From the NCBI RefSeq assembly GCF_000012985.1, contig NC_007645.1:992001-1056000 (forward strand): a DNA stretch of 64,000 nt. Direction: 5' to 3'. The notes below the pieces were generated by a model. That model ran no database searches, had not been told where the DNA came from, and worked only from the letters and a program-made list of their open reading frames with translations. A program made the translations under genes and the position numbers. Positions within the stretch are counted from its first letter, which is position 1; each line of letters begins with the position of its first letter. Below are positions 37,896 through 47,094 of the stretch, piece after piece. Source of the DNA: Hahella chejuensis KCTC 2396 (GTDB lineage Bacteria > Pseudomonadota > Gammaproteobacteria > Pseudomonadales > Oleiphilaceae).

Positions 37896-40800
37896 ATGTC
37901 GGAAATCAGTGGCAGAGAACAGGAACGGCGTGCGAGTCAACGTCGCCCCATTCAGTTGAGCGCCTCTCTCGACTTTAAGGGATTGAGCGGCCTGTCATGC
38001 ACAATTGCGGATTTCTGTCCGGAAGGCGTTTATGTCACCTATCCCACAGAGACGGCTCAACGGCTAAAGCATAGCGGCTTTACCGCCGGTCAGCGCATTC
38101 AGGTGAGTTTTATCGATCCTTTCGTGAATCGCAACCATACGCTGAAGGTGAACGTGGTGAGAGCCATCGACAGCGCGATGGGAGGGAGCTTCGCAGAAGG
38201 CAATATGGCGGCGGTGACTGCTCTACTGCGAATATGTGGGGCCGAGAACATTGGTCATGGCGCTCCAAAAAGCTCCACGGACTCCGCCTCATTGTTGATG
38301 AGGCAGTGCGAGCGGGTCATCCACCAGCACCTGACGCCTTTGTTTGATACCTATCTGCGCGCTTTGCCGAAAAGTTTCGATGAGGCCATTAATACTGCGC
38401 CTACGGATAACCAACGCTCTCAACTTGCCGACGCCGCCATAGCCTTGGCGAAGCAGAATGAAATTTTTTCCAGCCAGTTCTTCAAACATATTGGCCAAGC
38501 GCTGACTCCCCGAGCGGTGAGCGCTGTGAAAAAGGAAGAGGAGTGTACGGATTTATCGCTGATTGATAAGTCCGAGTTTGAAGACTGGCTCACGCTGAAA
38601 GTCATGGTCACAAAAGCGGAAACTGCGTATCGGGCGGTTTTGGTGCAGCTGAAAATGCGTTTGGACGCCGCCGGAGTGGTTTGCCACAAAGGATATAACA
38701 ACGCGGTGGGGCCGCCGCTTTTGTGTTATGCCTTGCGTGACACCTTGATGCAATTGCATTTACCGCTGCCGGCGGAGCGCCTGTGCTTGAGAGTGTTTGA
38801 GCGCACTGTACTGGCCGAATTAGGGCCTGTGTATGCAGAACTGAATGAACTGCTGGTTCGACGAGGCGTGCTGCCCAATCTTGATTTGTCCAAATACTTA
38901 AGCACACCGGAAGCGGAGAAAAAGGCGGAGGAGGAAATTGCCAAGAAACCGCCAGCCGAGGGCAAGCAAGATCCGTTCAGTGCGGAGGACAAAGAGCGTG
39001 CTGAGCAATTGCGTCAAAAGTTGATGGGCTCAAACCACGAGGAGTCCAAGCAGCCCGCCAAGCCTGTCACTCCCCCGGCCCCTCCTCCATCAGGAGCGCA
39101 GGGCGAAAGAGATATGCATGGCTACTTGGCGGATGCGGAAACCAGCTTCGCGGCGGTGAATAAACTGTTTGAAATTCTGGAAAGCAATCGCGCTTTATTG
39201 AAGCAAAAAGAGCTGCAGGCGCCCCCTTTTCCAAAACCCTCCGAAGCGCCCCAGTTCCGCAACGAAGAAATTCTGTTCAACTTGCAGTCCGTGCAGCAGC
39301 ACCCGCCCGGGGAGGGCGTCAGCCTTGATGAGTCAGGATTGCGAGAGCGCTTGTTCAACGTACTTCAGAATAATGAAGCAGGTTTGAAATCTTTTGGCGC
39401 GGAGCAGGACAAGGCCCTGGATGTGGTGGACCGATTTTTCGCCAGCCTTTTGAAAAACCAGAAGCTTAGCGGAATCGCCAAGATGCAGATCAAGGGACTG
39501 GAGCTACCTGTGCTGCGCTTGCTGATGCGTAATCCAGACTTCCTGGAGCAGCACGAAAATACGGCGCATAAAGTCATCAATCGTATTGCGCAGATCGGCG
39601 TCAAAGGGGGAAGGAACAGTCAATCGGTCTTGGAGCGCATTAATACGCTGATTCATCGTATTCAGGCGGATCATGAACGGGACCCAGGCGTATTTGATGA
39701 AGCGCTGGCGGAGTTGGATGAATTGCTGGAGCGCCAGAATCTGCTTTATCGCCGGAATGTGGAAAGGGTCACAGCAGCGGCGGAAGGGCAGCAGAAAGTT
39801 GAGGAAGCCAAGCAGGCTGTGATTGACGAAATAGAGCAACGCATCGCCGGCAAGCAGGTGCCGCGGGCGGTGGCGACGCTGCTGAATGGCGGCTGGCGGG
39901 ATTTGCTGTCGCTGACCTATATTCGGCAAGGCCCTTCCAGCCAGGCCTGGTATGACTACCTGAGCGTTTTGGATACGCTGATTCATGTCGGCAATGACCC
40001 AGGTTTCGAGTTCAACTTGCCGGAACTGTTACGCATTATTCAGGACGGCCTCTCCGCAATCTCCTCCAATCATATGCCGTCCGGCCACATTCGCGATGAG
40101 CTTAAACGTTTCCTCGTACGTCGTGTGGGGGCCGAGCCCGAAATGGTGACCATGCCGGATAATCGGGAAGAAACCAGTGACCCAGGCGTGCAGTTACTGG
40201 GCGAAGCCAGGCAACGAGGTTTGCAGCGCTGGCTGATGCGGGCGCAAAAACTGAAAGTCGGGGATTGGCTGAGACTGGAGCGAGACGAGAAGGAGGCCGA
40301 GTTTATTCGGCTGGTCTGGGTCGGCCGCAGCTTTTCACGTTATGTTTTCGTGAACCATCAGGGAATGAAGGTGATAGACCTGGACGCGCTGACGCTGGCG
40401 GCCTACCTGCAAAAAGGCATCGCCGCCCCGGACGAGTCGGTGGATACGCCAGTGGTGGATCAAGGCCTGGACGCTATGGTTCAGGACCTTTATGAGCAAC
40501 TCAGCCACGCGTCGTCACATGATGAGTTGACCGGGTTGATTCAGCGTAAAGAGTTTGAACGTCAGGCGCTGGTGAAACTTTCCCAGTCCAGTGATGGCGA
40601 TAAGTTTGTAGGACTGCTGGTCAGTCTTGGGCAGTTCCGCCTGATCAACGAATCCGCCGGTATTGAGGCGGGCGATCAGGCGCTAAAGGATATCGCAAGT
40701 TTATTGAAGTCGCTCTTTACGCCAAAAACATTGGTATGCCGGTTTGGCGGCGATGAATTCATGTTGCTGGTGGAAGGCGAGGCGACGGCGGCGGTGGAGA

Positions 40801-41768
40801 AAATCACCACGGCGCTGCGTCAGTATCAGCTGCGATGGGAAAGCAATGTATTCTCTGTCTCTGCGAGTATTGGTTATGTTGAGGTCAGCGGGGGCGTGCT
40901 GGATGTGCCGCATATGGTGCAGGCCGTTGAAGAGGCTGCTCGTCGCGCCAAGAGCAAAGGAGGCAATCGCGTTGAAGAATTCGATGTCGATCGGGCTCTG
41001 ATCGCCAGGCGTGACGCTATCGCCTCAAAAGTGGCGAGTTTGGGTAAAGAGCTGGAGAACGAACGAGTCCTGTTGCGTTGTCAGAAAATCATACCGCTGC
41101 ATCCCGGCGCCAAGATGGGAGCCCAATACGAGATACTGCTCAGCATATACGATGACAACGGCAACCTGATTCCCGCCGGCGACTTTGTGCGCGCAGCGGA
41201 AACCTACAAGCGAATGCAGGCGGTGGATCGCTGGGTGGTCGGACATATGCTGGATTGGATGTCTAAGAATCGACAGCAGATTGAAACGATGGGCGGGGTC
41301 AGCATTAACCTTTCCGGTCACTCTTTGAATGATGAGGGATTGCTGGAGTTTATCTTTGAGCGGCTGACCAAATACGACTGCCCCATGGACAAAATGTGCT
41401 TCGAAATCACGGAGGCGGCGGCGATTTCGAATCTCTGCGATGTTTCCGAGTTTATTGTGGAGCTGCAAGAATATGGCTGCCGTTTTTGCCTGGGTGATTT
41501 CGGCACAGCGATGGCGTCCTATCAATATCTCAAGCAGTTGCCCGTTGATCTGATCAAGGTGGATGGCTCTTTTGTCAAAGACGTGGCGACCGACCAGAAT
41601 GATCAAACGATGATTCGTTCAATGACGGAAATGGCGCACTACTTGGGGCGTGAGATTATTGCCCCGCAAGTGGAGACCAAAGAGTCATTGGAGATGCTGC
41701 AAAAGCTGGGCGTCGACTATGTGCAAGGCTTTTACATAGAGCGCCCGAAATCGCTGGCGAATTTCTAG
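37896..41768 (+). CDS. PilZ-DUF1631-GGDEF-EAL protein (probably non-catalytic c-di-GMP paralogue)
   Basis: A 1290-residue cytoplasmic paralogue of the protein at 5978. PilZ (about 8-105) has RASQR and DFCPEG, again Cys for Ser. The DUF1631-like helical region (about 120-860) has a Pro/Lys-rich, low-complexity insertion (about 345-400) and ends in LKVGDWLRLERDEK and RLVWVG. The GGDEF domain keeps RFGGDEF (Asp953), but the first metal ligand motif is SLGQF (Ser910, Gly912) instead of DxD. The EAL domain keeps Glu1079 (EIL), NLSGHSL, EITE, IKVDG and QGF, but has LGDFGTA (Gly1200) for DDFGTG and APQVE (Pro1257) for AEGVE. I infer that neither catalytic centre works and that it acts as a c-di-GMP or GTP sensor. 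It has no visible ribosome-binding site. Confidence 0.88.
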   Translation: MSEISGREQERRASQRRPIQLSASLDFKGLSGLSCTIADFCPEGVYVTYPTETAQRLKHSGFTAGQRIQVSFIDPFVNRNHTLKVNVVRAIDSAMGGSFAEGNMAAVTALLRICGAENIGHGAPKSSTDSASLLMRQCERVIHQHLTPLFDTYLRALPKSFDEAINTAPTDNQRSQLADAAIALAKQNEIFSSQFFKHIGQALTPRAVSAVKKEEECTDLSLIDKSEFEDWLTLKVMVTKAETAYRAVLVQLKMRLDAAGVVCHKGYNNAVGPPLLCYALRDTLMQLHLPLPAERLCLRVFERTVLAELGPVYAELNELLVRRGVLPNLDLSKYLSTPEAEKKAEEEIAKKPPAEGKQDPFSAEDKERAEQLRQKLMGSNHEESKQPAKPVTPPAPPPSGAQGERDMHGYLADAETSFAAVNKLFEILESNRALLKQKELQAPPFPKPSEAPQFRNEEILFNLQSVQQHPPGEGVSLDESGLRERLFNVLQNNEAGLKSFGAEQDKALDVVDRFFASLLKNQKLSGIAKMQIKGLELPVLRLLMRNPDFLEQHENTAHKVINRIAQIGVKGGRNSQSVLERINTLIHRIQADHERDPGVFDEALAELDELLERQNLLYRRNVERVTAAAEGQQKVEEAKQAVIDEIEQRIAGKQVPRAVATLLNGGWRDLLSLTYIRQGPSSQAWYDYLSVLDTLIHVGNDPGFEFNLPELLRIIQDGLSAISSNHMPSGHIRDELKRFLVRRVGAEPEMVTMPDNREETSDPGVQLLGEARQRGLQRWLMRAQKLKVGDWLRLERDEKEAEFIRLVWVGRSFSRYVFVNHQGMKVIDLDALTLAAYLQKGIAAPDESVDTPVVDQGLDAMVQDLYEQLSHASSHDELTGLIQRKEFERQALVKLSQSSDGDKFVGLLVSLGQFRLINESAGIEAGDQALKDIASLLKSLFTPKTLVCRFGGDEFMLLVEGEATAAVEKITTALRQYQLRWESNVFSVSASIGYVEVSGGVLDVPHMVQAVEEAARRAKSKGGNRVEEFDVDRALIARRDAIASKVASLGKELENERVLLRCQKIIPLHPGAKMGAQYEILLSIYDDNGNLIPAGDFVRAAETYKRMQAVDRWVVGHMLDWMSKNRQQIETMGGVSINLSGHSLNDEGLLEFIFERLTKYDCPMDKMCFEITEAAAISNLCDVSEFIVELQEYGCRFCLGDFGTAMASYQYLKQLPVDLIKVDGSFVKDVATDQNDQTMIRSMTEMAHYLGREIIAPQVETKESLEMLQKLGVDYVQGFYIERPKSLANF

Positions 41769-41783
41769 AGGAAAGTAGGGGCT

Positions 41784-41808
41784 GGGGCGCGAAGGCCCCT
41801 TATGTTTC
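41784..41808 (+). terminator. Weak intrinsic terminator after the PilZ-GGDEF-EAL gene
   Basis: GGGGC-GCGAAG-GCCCC with the tail TTATGTTT lies 15 bases after the stop, in the short gap before the convergent ntrC gene. The stem is short and the tail impure. Confidence 0.45.
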
Positions 41809-41833
41809 GTCTGCCGCCAGACTTGGGGGAGAC

Positions 41834-43270
41834 TTAATCATCATCTTCGCTTTCGTCGTGACCCGCCATCCCCAGTTCTTTGATTTTTCTGGTGAGGGTG
41901 TTGCGTCCCCAGCCAAGCAATAGCGCTGCGTCGCGTTTTCTTCCCGCCGTTTGCTTAAGCGCGCTTTCTATCATGATGCGTTCAAACGTCGGCACTGCCG
42001 TATCCAGTAGGCTGCTCTTGCCTTTCTTGAGTTCTTGCTCGGCCCAAGTGCGCAACGACTCCTGCCAATCCTGAGTCGGGCTACGGTGGTTGGATTGCTC
42101 CTGGAGTTCCGGAGGGAGGTCGGAAACGTGAATTTCCCGGCCTGAGGCCATCACCGTGAGCCAGCGACAGGTGTTTTCCAGCTGCCTTACATTACCGGGC
42201 CATGAAAGCGAACACATGTATTCTTCCGCTTCGGTTTTCAGTACCTTTGGCTCGACATTCAGCTCTTCCGCCGCTTTTTTCAGGAAATGGCCAGCGAGTT
42301 TAGGGATGTCTTCCCGACGCTCGCTAAGCTTCGGCAGATGTACCCGGATTACATTCAACCGATGGAACAGGTCTTCCCGAAAGCGCCCTTCCTGCACCAG
42401 CTTTTCCAGGTTTTGATGTGTGGCGGCGATAATGCGCACATCCACTTTTATGGGCGTGGCGCCGCCGACCCGATAGAACTCGCCATCCGCCAACACTCGG
42501 AGCAGGCGAGTTTGGGTATCCGGCGGCATATCTCCTATCTCATCCAGAAAGAGCGCGCCGCCGTTGGCCTGCTCAAAACGTCCCTGACGCTGACCGCCAG
42601 CCCCAGTAAAAGAGCCTTTTTCATGTCCGAACAATTCGGATTCAATGAGATCCTTTGGTATCGCCGCCATGTTGAGAGCGATAAAAGGTTTGCCCGCTCT
42701 GGGGCTGTGCTGATGCAGGGCGCGCGCGACCAGTTCTTTACCGGTGCCGGACTCGCCGTTGATTAACACCGTGATATTACTGTGGGAAAGCCTGCCGATA
42801 GCCCTGAATACTTCCTGCATGGCGGGGGCTTCCCCGATGATTTCCGTATCCTGACTCAATGAGTTTCCCTCGGGCGCGCGGCTGGTGGCCATCTGTTCCT
42901 GCGCATGAGCCACTGCGCGTTTCACCAGAGAGACGGCGTCGTCCACGTCGAAAGGTTTGGGAAGGTATTCAAACGCGCCGCTTTGATAGGAGGATACCGC
43001 GCTATCAAGATCCGAATGCGCGGTCATGATAATAACTGGCAGGTGCGGGTAGCTGGTGTGAATCTGTCCCAACAGGCTCAAGCCGTCAATGCCGGGCATG
43101 CGGATGTCGCTGATAATCGCATCCGGCTGCTCCCGCTCCAGGCGATGCAGAACGCCGTCCCCGGACTCAAATGATCGGGTATTCAGATGCGCCTGCTCCA
43201 GGGCTTTTTCTAAGACCCATCGAATTGAACGATCATCATCTATGATCCATACGTTGGGTGATGCGCTCAT
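41834..43270 (-). CDS. ntrC: Nitrogen regulation response regulator NtrC
   Basis: NtrC activates sigma-54 promoters when nitrogen is scarce. The 478 residues are receiver, AAA+ and Fis-type DNA-binding domains. The receiver keeps the acidic pocket WIIDDDRS and phosphoacceptor Asp55 in ISDIRMPGIDG. The AAA+ domain has Walker A GESGTGKE, the sigma-54 loop GSFTGAGGQRQGRFE, and Walker B ALFLDEIGDM. The C-terminal helix-turn-helix reads KRDAALLLGWGRNTLTRKI. Its ATG overlaps the ntrB stop by four bases (ATGA), so the pair is translationally coupled. Its own DNA sites lie upstream of glnA at 46911 and 46962. Confidence 0.98.
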   Translation of the reverse strand: MSASPNVWIIDDDRSIRWVLEKALEQAHLNTRSFESGDGVLHRLEREQPDAIISDIRMPGIDGLSLLGQIHTSYPHLPVIIMTAHSDLDSAVSSYQSGAFEYLPKPFDVDDAVSLVKRAVAHAQEQMATSRAPEGNSLSQDTEIIGEAPAMQEVFRAIGRLSHSNITVLINGESGTGKELVARALHQHSPRAGKPFIALNMAAIPKDLIESELFGHEKGSFTGAGGQRQGRFEQANGGALFLDEIGDMPPDTQTRLLRVLADGEFYRVGGATPIKVDVRIIAATHQNLEKLVQEGRFREDLFHRLNVIRVHLPKLSERREDIPKLAGHFLKKAAEELNVEPKVLKTEAEEYMCSLSWPGNVRQLENTCRWLTVMASGREIHVSDLPPELQEQSNHRSPTQDWQESLRTWAEQELKKGKSSLLDTAVPTFERIMIESALKQTAGRKRDAALLLGWGRNTLTRKIKELGMAGHDESEDDD

Positions 43271-44346
43271 GATAGTGGCTCCAGTGGAATAAATATGATG
43301 AAGTTCGTACTGCCGGGCTGGCTTTCACATTCAACCAGCCCTTTATGTTGTCCGATTATGCTTTGTGTTATGGAAAGCCCCAGACCCGTCCCCTGTGCGC
43401 GACCGCTCACCATCGGGTAGAAAATATTATTCAGGAATTCGGACGGTATGCCGGGACCGTTATCAATGACGTCTACTCTTACCACCAGGCGATGCCGCAT
43501 ATGACCGATCGTGAATTGCCTGAGCGGGCGCGTACGCAATAATATTTGCGGGCCGCCAGATCCGGGGGGCGTGTAGTCCTCAAAGGCCTGCATGGCGTTG
43601 CGACAAATATTCAGGAAGGCCTGAATAAGCTGCTCCTTGTCGCCGGCGAACTCAGGAATACTGGGATCGTAATCGCGGATGAGCTTTATCTTGCCGGCGC
43701 TTTCTACTTCAATCAGGCTGTATACCCGCTCCAGCACTTCATGGATATTGGTCGGTTCCTGTTTAAAGCTGCGATTGGGGCCGAGCATGCGGTCAACCAG
43801 GTTGCGCAGCCTATCCGCCTCATCAATGATGATGCGGGTGTAGTCATGCAGCCCCTCTTCTTTTAGTTCTTTATCCAAAAGCTGAGCTGCGCCGCGAATG
43901 CCGCCCAAAGGGTTTTTGATTTCATGGGCGAGTCCGCGAATCAAGATTCGGGAGGTTTCTTGTTTGGAGAGCAGCTCTTCTTCGCGACTGATGCGTAAGA
44001 GGCGGTCACGAGGTTGAATCTCCATGATGACGTAAACGTCGCTGGCGATATGCACGGGAGAGACTGTGTAATCAACCAGGAGACGACTCCCTGAAGGCAG
44101 TAGAAACTCCGCTTCTCTTTGAGTATAGGTCTGGCCGGTGCGCAGACATTCTTCCAGTCCGGTCAGTGTGGAGCTACCTTCTATCAGCAAATCTTTTATC
44201 GTGGCCCCGTTGGCCCTTTGCTCACTGGTTTCCAGCAACACTTCGGCGGATGAATTACTAAAAGCAATCCGCTGCTGGGGGTCAATAACCAGTACGGAAG
44301 TGGTCAGATTTTCGAGTAAGCGAGTCTGAAAAACGATGGGTAGCAT
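43267..44346 (-). CDS. ntrB: Nitrogen regulation sensor histidine kinase NtrB
   Basis: NtrB phosphorylates and dephosphorylates NtrC under control of PII. The 359 residues have an N-terminal PAS domain (about 8-110; VLVIDPQQRIAFSNSSAEVL), an H-box RGLAHEIKNPLGGIRGAAQLL split by length with the phospho-His at 141, and the HATPase boxes RNAMQAF, DNGPGIP and GTGLGLSITQSII. No membrane segment is present, as expected for the cytoplasmic NtrB. A perfect inverted repeat sits 16 bases upstream of the ATG. It is separated from the DUF4124 gene by about 250 bases, so it may have its own promoter as well as read-through from glnA. Confidence 0.97.
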   Translation of the reverse strand: MLPIVFQTRLLENLTTSVLVIDPQQRIAFSNSSAEVLLETSEQRANGATIKDLLIEGSSTLTGLEECLRTGQTYTQREAEFLLPSGSRLLVDYTVSPVHIASDVYVIMEIQPRDRLLRISREEELLSKQETSRILIRGLAHEIKNPLGGIRGAAQLLDKELKEEGLHDYTRIIIDEADRLRNLVDRMLGPNRSFKQEPTNIHEVLERVYSLIEVESAGKIKLIRDYDPSIPEFAGDKEQLIQAFLNICRNAMQAFEDYTPPGSGGPQILLRTRPLRQFTIGHMRHRLVVRVDVIDNGPGIPSEFLNNIFYPMVSGRAQGTGLGLSITQSIIGQHKGLVECESQPGSTNFIIFIPLEPLS

Positions 44347-44361
44347 AATGTTGACCTATTT

Positions 44362-44378
44362 TTGCATTGTGAATGCAA
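44362..44378. promoter_or_regulatory. Inverted repeat upstream of ntrB
   Basis: TTGCATTGTGAATGCAA is a perfect seven-base-pair inverted repeat with a GTG centre, 16 bases before the ntrB start. It shares the TGCA outer pattern of NtrC sites but not the full spacing, so it may be an NtrC-related operator or an RNA hairpin near the start. The rest of the 251-base gap (44347-44597) shows nothing I can name. Confidence 0.4.
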
Positions 44379-44597
44379 TATCCAAACCAGAACTGCGGTA
44401 AAGCGGTGCGAATTACCGGGTTCTCTGCACAGGCGTGGGGCGGGTAGCCCAAATGTGAGCTACGTCCTCAGGAAGCGCTCCAGAAGCGGGCTTGGGCGGA
44501 AAGTAAGTCGGCGGCGATGTGCATGATCATGGCGCGTCATGCACAAAGTGGAGGCGCTAGGCTTCAATTATGCTCTTTTTTGGTGCGTTGTGTTGGG

Positions 44598-45125
44598 TTA
44601 GTTTTTTACACTGGGGCGATGGATCGTAAACTGTACGGGCGTTGTGCTTTGGATTACGCCGGAGTTGTCGATGACATCCAGAGAAACGGTATGGGTTCCT
44701 CGGTCGATGCCCTTCAGCTCAAGAAAATTGTCCTTGGTTGTTCCAACAGGGGCTCCGTCCAACGAAACTCGGTAGCTGTGATTGGGATACAGGGTGGGGT
44801 CTGATGTGAATAAGACCGTCAGATCGCCATTACCGGAATGAAAAGCGCTGTCATTGGTAGGAAAAGTTATATTCAGCGTCGCGTAATAGCTTGACGGCGC
44901 GGACTCCGGTTCGTCACTGCTGCGGGGGGGTATATCCGCCATTTTAGGCATGGTTATCGTTGCGGTTGGGCCGACCTCGACTTTCTCTGCGCCCTCTCTC
45001 TCCTGGTCTGAATATTCCACATTGCCTTGTGCGTCAACCCAACGGTAGATTTCAGCGCAGGCCAAGCCCGAGTAAGAAGAAAAAAGCGCGGAAAAAATAA
45101 GAATATAAGCGAACCGAGATTTCAT
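44598..45125 (-). CDS. DUF4124 domain protein, exported
   Basis: A 175-residue exported protein. A signal peptide (RFAYILIFSALFSSYSGLACA) is followed by the DUF4124 motif EIYRWVDAQGNVEYSDQ, then a Ser/Pro-rich linker and an Ig-like beta domain (about 78-172; TLNITFPTNDSAFHSGNGDL, HTVSLDVIDNSG). DUF4124 proteins are often found between glnA and ntrB in gammaproteobacteria; their role is unknown. It begins about 110 bases after the glnA stop, beyond a terminator, so read-through or a separate promoter is needed. Confidence 0.85.
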   Translation of the reverse strand: MKSRFAYILIFSALFSSYSGLACAEIYRWVDAQGNVEYSDQEREGAEKVEVGPTATITMPKMADIPPRSSDEPESAPSSYYATLNITFPTNDSAFHSGNGDLTVLFTSDPTLYPNHSYRVSLDGAPVGTTKDNFLELKGIDRGTHTVSLDVIDNSGVIQSTTPVQFTIHRPSVKN

Positions 45126-45174
45126 AACTTCAACCCAAGTGACCAGTTACTTGAACTGTAGCAGAAGCGGAACC

Positions 45175-45203
45175 AAAAAAAACCCCGCAGAGTGCGGGGT
45201 TTT
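45175..45203 (-). terminator. Intrinsic terminator after glnA
   Basis: On the minus strand CCCCGCA-CTC-TGCGGGG is followed by eight T residues, 31 bases past the glnA stop. The stem is seven perfect pairs with a three-base loop. Confidence 0.92.
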
Positions 45204-45233
45204 CGAGTCTGTCGCAGTTAACTGAGCGACGGA

Positions 45234-46640
45234 TTATACAGAGTAGTACATCTCGAACTCGACCGGGTGAGTGGTCATGTCCAGACGTTCTACTTCTTTA
45301 CGCTTCAACTCAATGTAAGCTTCGATCATGTCCTTAGTGAACACGTCGCCTTTAGTCAGGAACTCGAAGTCTTTTTCTGCGTAATCCAGAGCTTGTGATA
45401 GAGAGCTACAAACAGTTGGGATGTTCATGGCTTCTTCTTTCGGCAGATCGTACAGATCCTTGTCCATAGCGTCGCCAGGGTGGATCTTGTTCTGGATGCC
45501 GTCCAGACCCGCCATCAACATGGCCGCGAAGGCCAGGTAAGGGTTGGCGGATGGGTCTGGGAAGCGAACTTCGATCCGGCGCGCTTTCGGGTTGGTCACG
45601 AAAGGAATACGGATGGACGCAGAGCGGTTACGTGCGGAGTAAGCCAGCATAACCGGCGCTTCAAAACCAGGAACCAGACGCTTATATGCGTTGGTGGAAG
45701 GGTTGGTGAAAGCGTTCAGTACGCGAGCATGCTTGATGATGCCGCCGATGTAGTACAAAGCTATGTCGCTAAGACCTGCATAGCCGTCGCCGGAGAAGAT
45801 GTTTTTGCCGTCTTTGGACAGGGACTGGTGACAGTGCATGCCAGAACCGTTATCGCCAACCAAAGGCTTGGGCATAAAGGTTGCGGTCTTGCCGTAAGCA
45901 TGCGCTACGTTGTGTACGCAGTACTTCAGAATTTGCACTTCGTCCGCTTTGCGGGTCAGAGTATTGGCGCCAACGCCGATTTCACACTGACCTGCGGTGC
46001 CTACTTCGTGGTGGTGTACTTCGATGGTCAAGCCCATGGATTCCATCGCTGCGCACATCGCGCCGCGCAGGTCATGCAGAGAGTCGACCGGAGGTACAGG
46101 GAAGTAGCCGCCTTTTACGCCGGGACGGTGACCAACGTTGTTTTTCTCGAAGTCGTCGCCAGATACCCAGGCGGCTTCTTCAGAGTAGATTTCGTACATG
46201 GCGCCGTTGATGTCGGACTTCCATTTTACGCTGTCGAAAATGAAGAACTCAGGCTCTGGTCCGAACAGTACAGTGTCCGCAATGCCCGTGGACTTCAGGT
46301 ACTCTTCCGCGCGCTGTGCGATAGAGCGTGGGTCGCGGTTGTAACCCTGCATGGTGGTGGGTTCGATAATGTTACAGGTCAGGTTCAGGGTGGTCTCTTC
46401 TGTGAACGGATCAATAACCGCAGTTTCGTCGTCCGCCAGCAGAATCATGTCTGACTCGTTGATGCCTTTCCAGCCAGCGATGGAGGAACCGTCAAACATT
46501 TTGCCTTCTTGAAAGAATTCCGGAGAGATTTCGCTAGCAGGGATAGTCACGTGCTGCTCTTTACCCTTGGTGTCGGTAAAGCGCATGTCAACCCATTTAA
46601 CTTCGTGCTCTTTAATAAGATTCAGAGTTTTCTCTGACAT
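45234..46640 (-). CDS. glnA: Glutamine synthetase, type I
   Basis: GlnA makes glutamine from glutamate, ammonia and ATP. The 468 residues are identical in length to the enterobacterial enzyme. Landmarks: [17 protein letters not shown], the metal-binding [16 protein letters not shown], the ATP site [17 protein letters not shown], and the adenylylation loop DLYDLPKEE with Tyr397 at the classical position. It is therefore subject to adenylylation by the GlnE encoded at 54142. Transcription is expected from the sigma-54 promoter at 46811, activated by NtrC at 46911 and 46962. GGAG precedes the ATG. It diverges from typA. Confidence 0.98.
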   Translation of the reverse strand: MSEKTLNLIKEHEVKWVDMRFTDTKGKEQHVTIPASEISPEFFQEGKMFDGSSIAGWKGINESDMILLADDETAVIDPFTEETTLNLTCNIIEPTTMQGYNRDPRSIAQRAEEYLKSTGIADTVLFGPEPEFFIFDSVKWKSDINGAMYEIYSEEAAWVSGDDFEKNNVGHRPGVKGGYFPVPPVDSLHDLRGAMCAAMESMGLTIEVHHHEVGTAGQCEIGVGANTLTRKADEVQILKYCVHNVAHAYGKTATFMPKPLVGDNGSGMHCHQSLSKDGKNIFSGDGYAGLSDIALYYIGGIIKHARVLNAFTNPSTNAYKRLVPGFEAPVMLAYSARNRSASIRIPFVTNPKARRIEVRFPDPSANPYLAFAAMLMAGLDGIQNKIHPGDAMDKDLYDLPKEEAMNIPTVCSSLSQALDYAEKDFEFLTKGDVFTKDMIEAYIELKRKEVERLDMTTHPVEFEMYYSV

Positions 46641-46810
46641 TCCAGTTACTCCGTAAGATTTTATTTATGTTGAGGTGAAACCGAAACACTGCAGTAGTGA
46701 ATCCTCGCCACCATGAAACAGACCCGTGGAGGGGAGAGCGTTCCGGGAAGTCTAACGAGCGCAAAAATACTATCACGCCTCATGGTCAGTTGCTTCTGGT
46801 TTTCCTGATT

Positions 46811-46827
46811 AGCAATTTATTTGCCAA
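46811..46827 (-). promoter_or_regulatory. Sigma-54 promoter of glnA
   Basis: On the minus strand the sequence is TTGGCAAATAAATTGCT, which matches the -24/-12 consensus TGGCAC-N5-TTGCA at all but two bases and has the exact GG-to-GC spacing of ten. Transcription would begin near 46800 and leave a leader of about 160 bases before glnA. Confidence 0.85.
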
Positions 46828-46910
46828 TAGATTTTTGGCTTATAACAAATTGTTTTTAAAAGGGTTTGCGAGACACCTTCGGGATAGTCCTATCGTGTGT
46901 GTTATTGGTT

Positions 46911-46927
46911 TGCACCAAGTTGGTGCC
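46911..46927. promoter_or_regulatory. NtrC-binding site 1 upstream of glnA
   Basis: TGCACCAAGTTGGTGCC is a near-perfect dyad of the NtrC consensus TGCACC-N5-GGTGCA, with one mismatch in the last base. It lies about 85 bases upstream of the sigma-54 promoter, a usual enhancer distance. Confidence 0.88.
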
Positions 46928-46961
46928 AAAAAACAGGGCGCTGGGCGATTTTGGGGCGTCG

Positions 46962-46978
46962 TGCACCATTTTGGTATC
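46962..46978. promoter_or_regulatory. NtrC-binding site 2 upstream of glnA
   Basis: TGCACCATTTTGGTATC matches the NtrC dyad in the left half and in GGT of the right half. Its centre is 51 bases from that of site 1, close to five helical turns, so NtrC dimers would sit on the same face of DNA. Confidence 0.75.
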
Positions 46979-47044
46979 AGGCTAAGGATAGATAAATTTT
47001 CGAGAGGGTGTATAAAGATGTATAAAAAAGATTCAGGCGTCAGC

Positions 47045-47050
47045 TATAAT
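47045..47050 (+). promoter_or_regulatory. Possible -10 element for typA
   Basis: A consensus TATAAT lies 44 bases before the typA start; no good -35 is seen at 16-18 bases upstream. It is in the same 454-base gap that holds the glnA regulatory sites. Confidence 0.35.
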
Positions 47051-47094
47051 GTCGCGCCCTCAGCCCATGACTGTTTATTTTGCAGGTGTTTTTT

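Noticed and set aside
45480-46454. 324-codon plus-strand frame opposite glnA
   Set aside because: Antisense shadow of glnA; no ribosome-binding site or recognisable domain.
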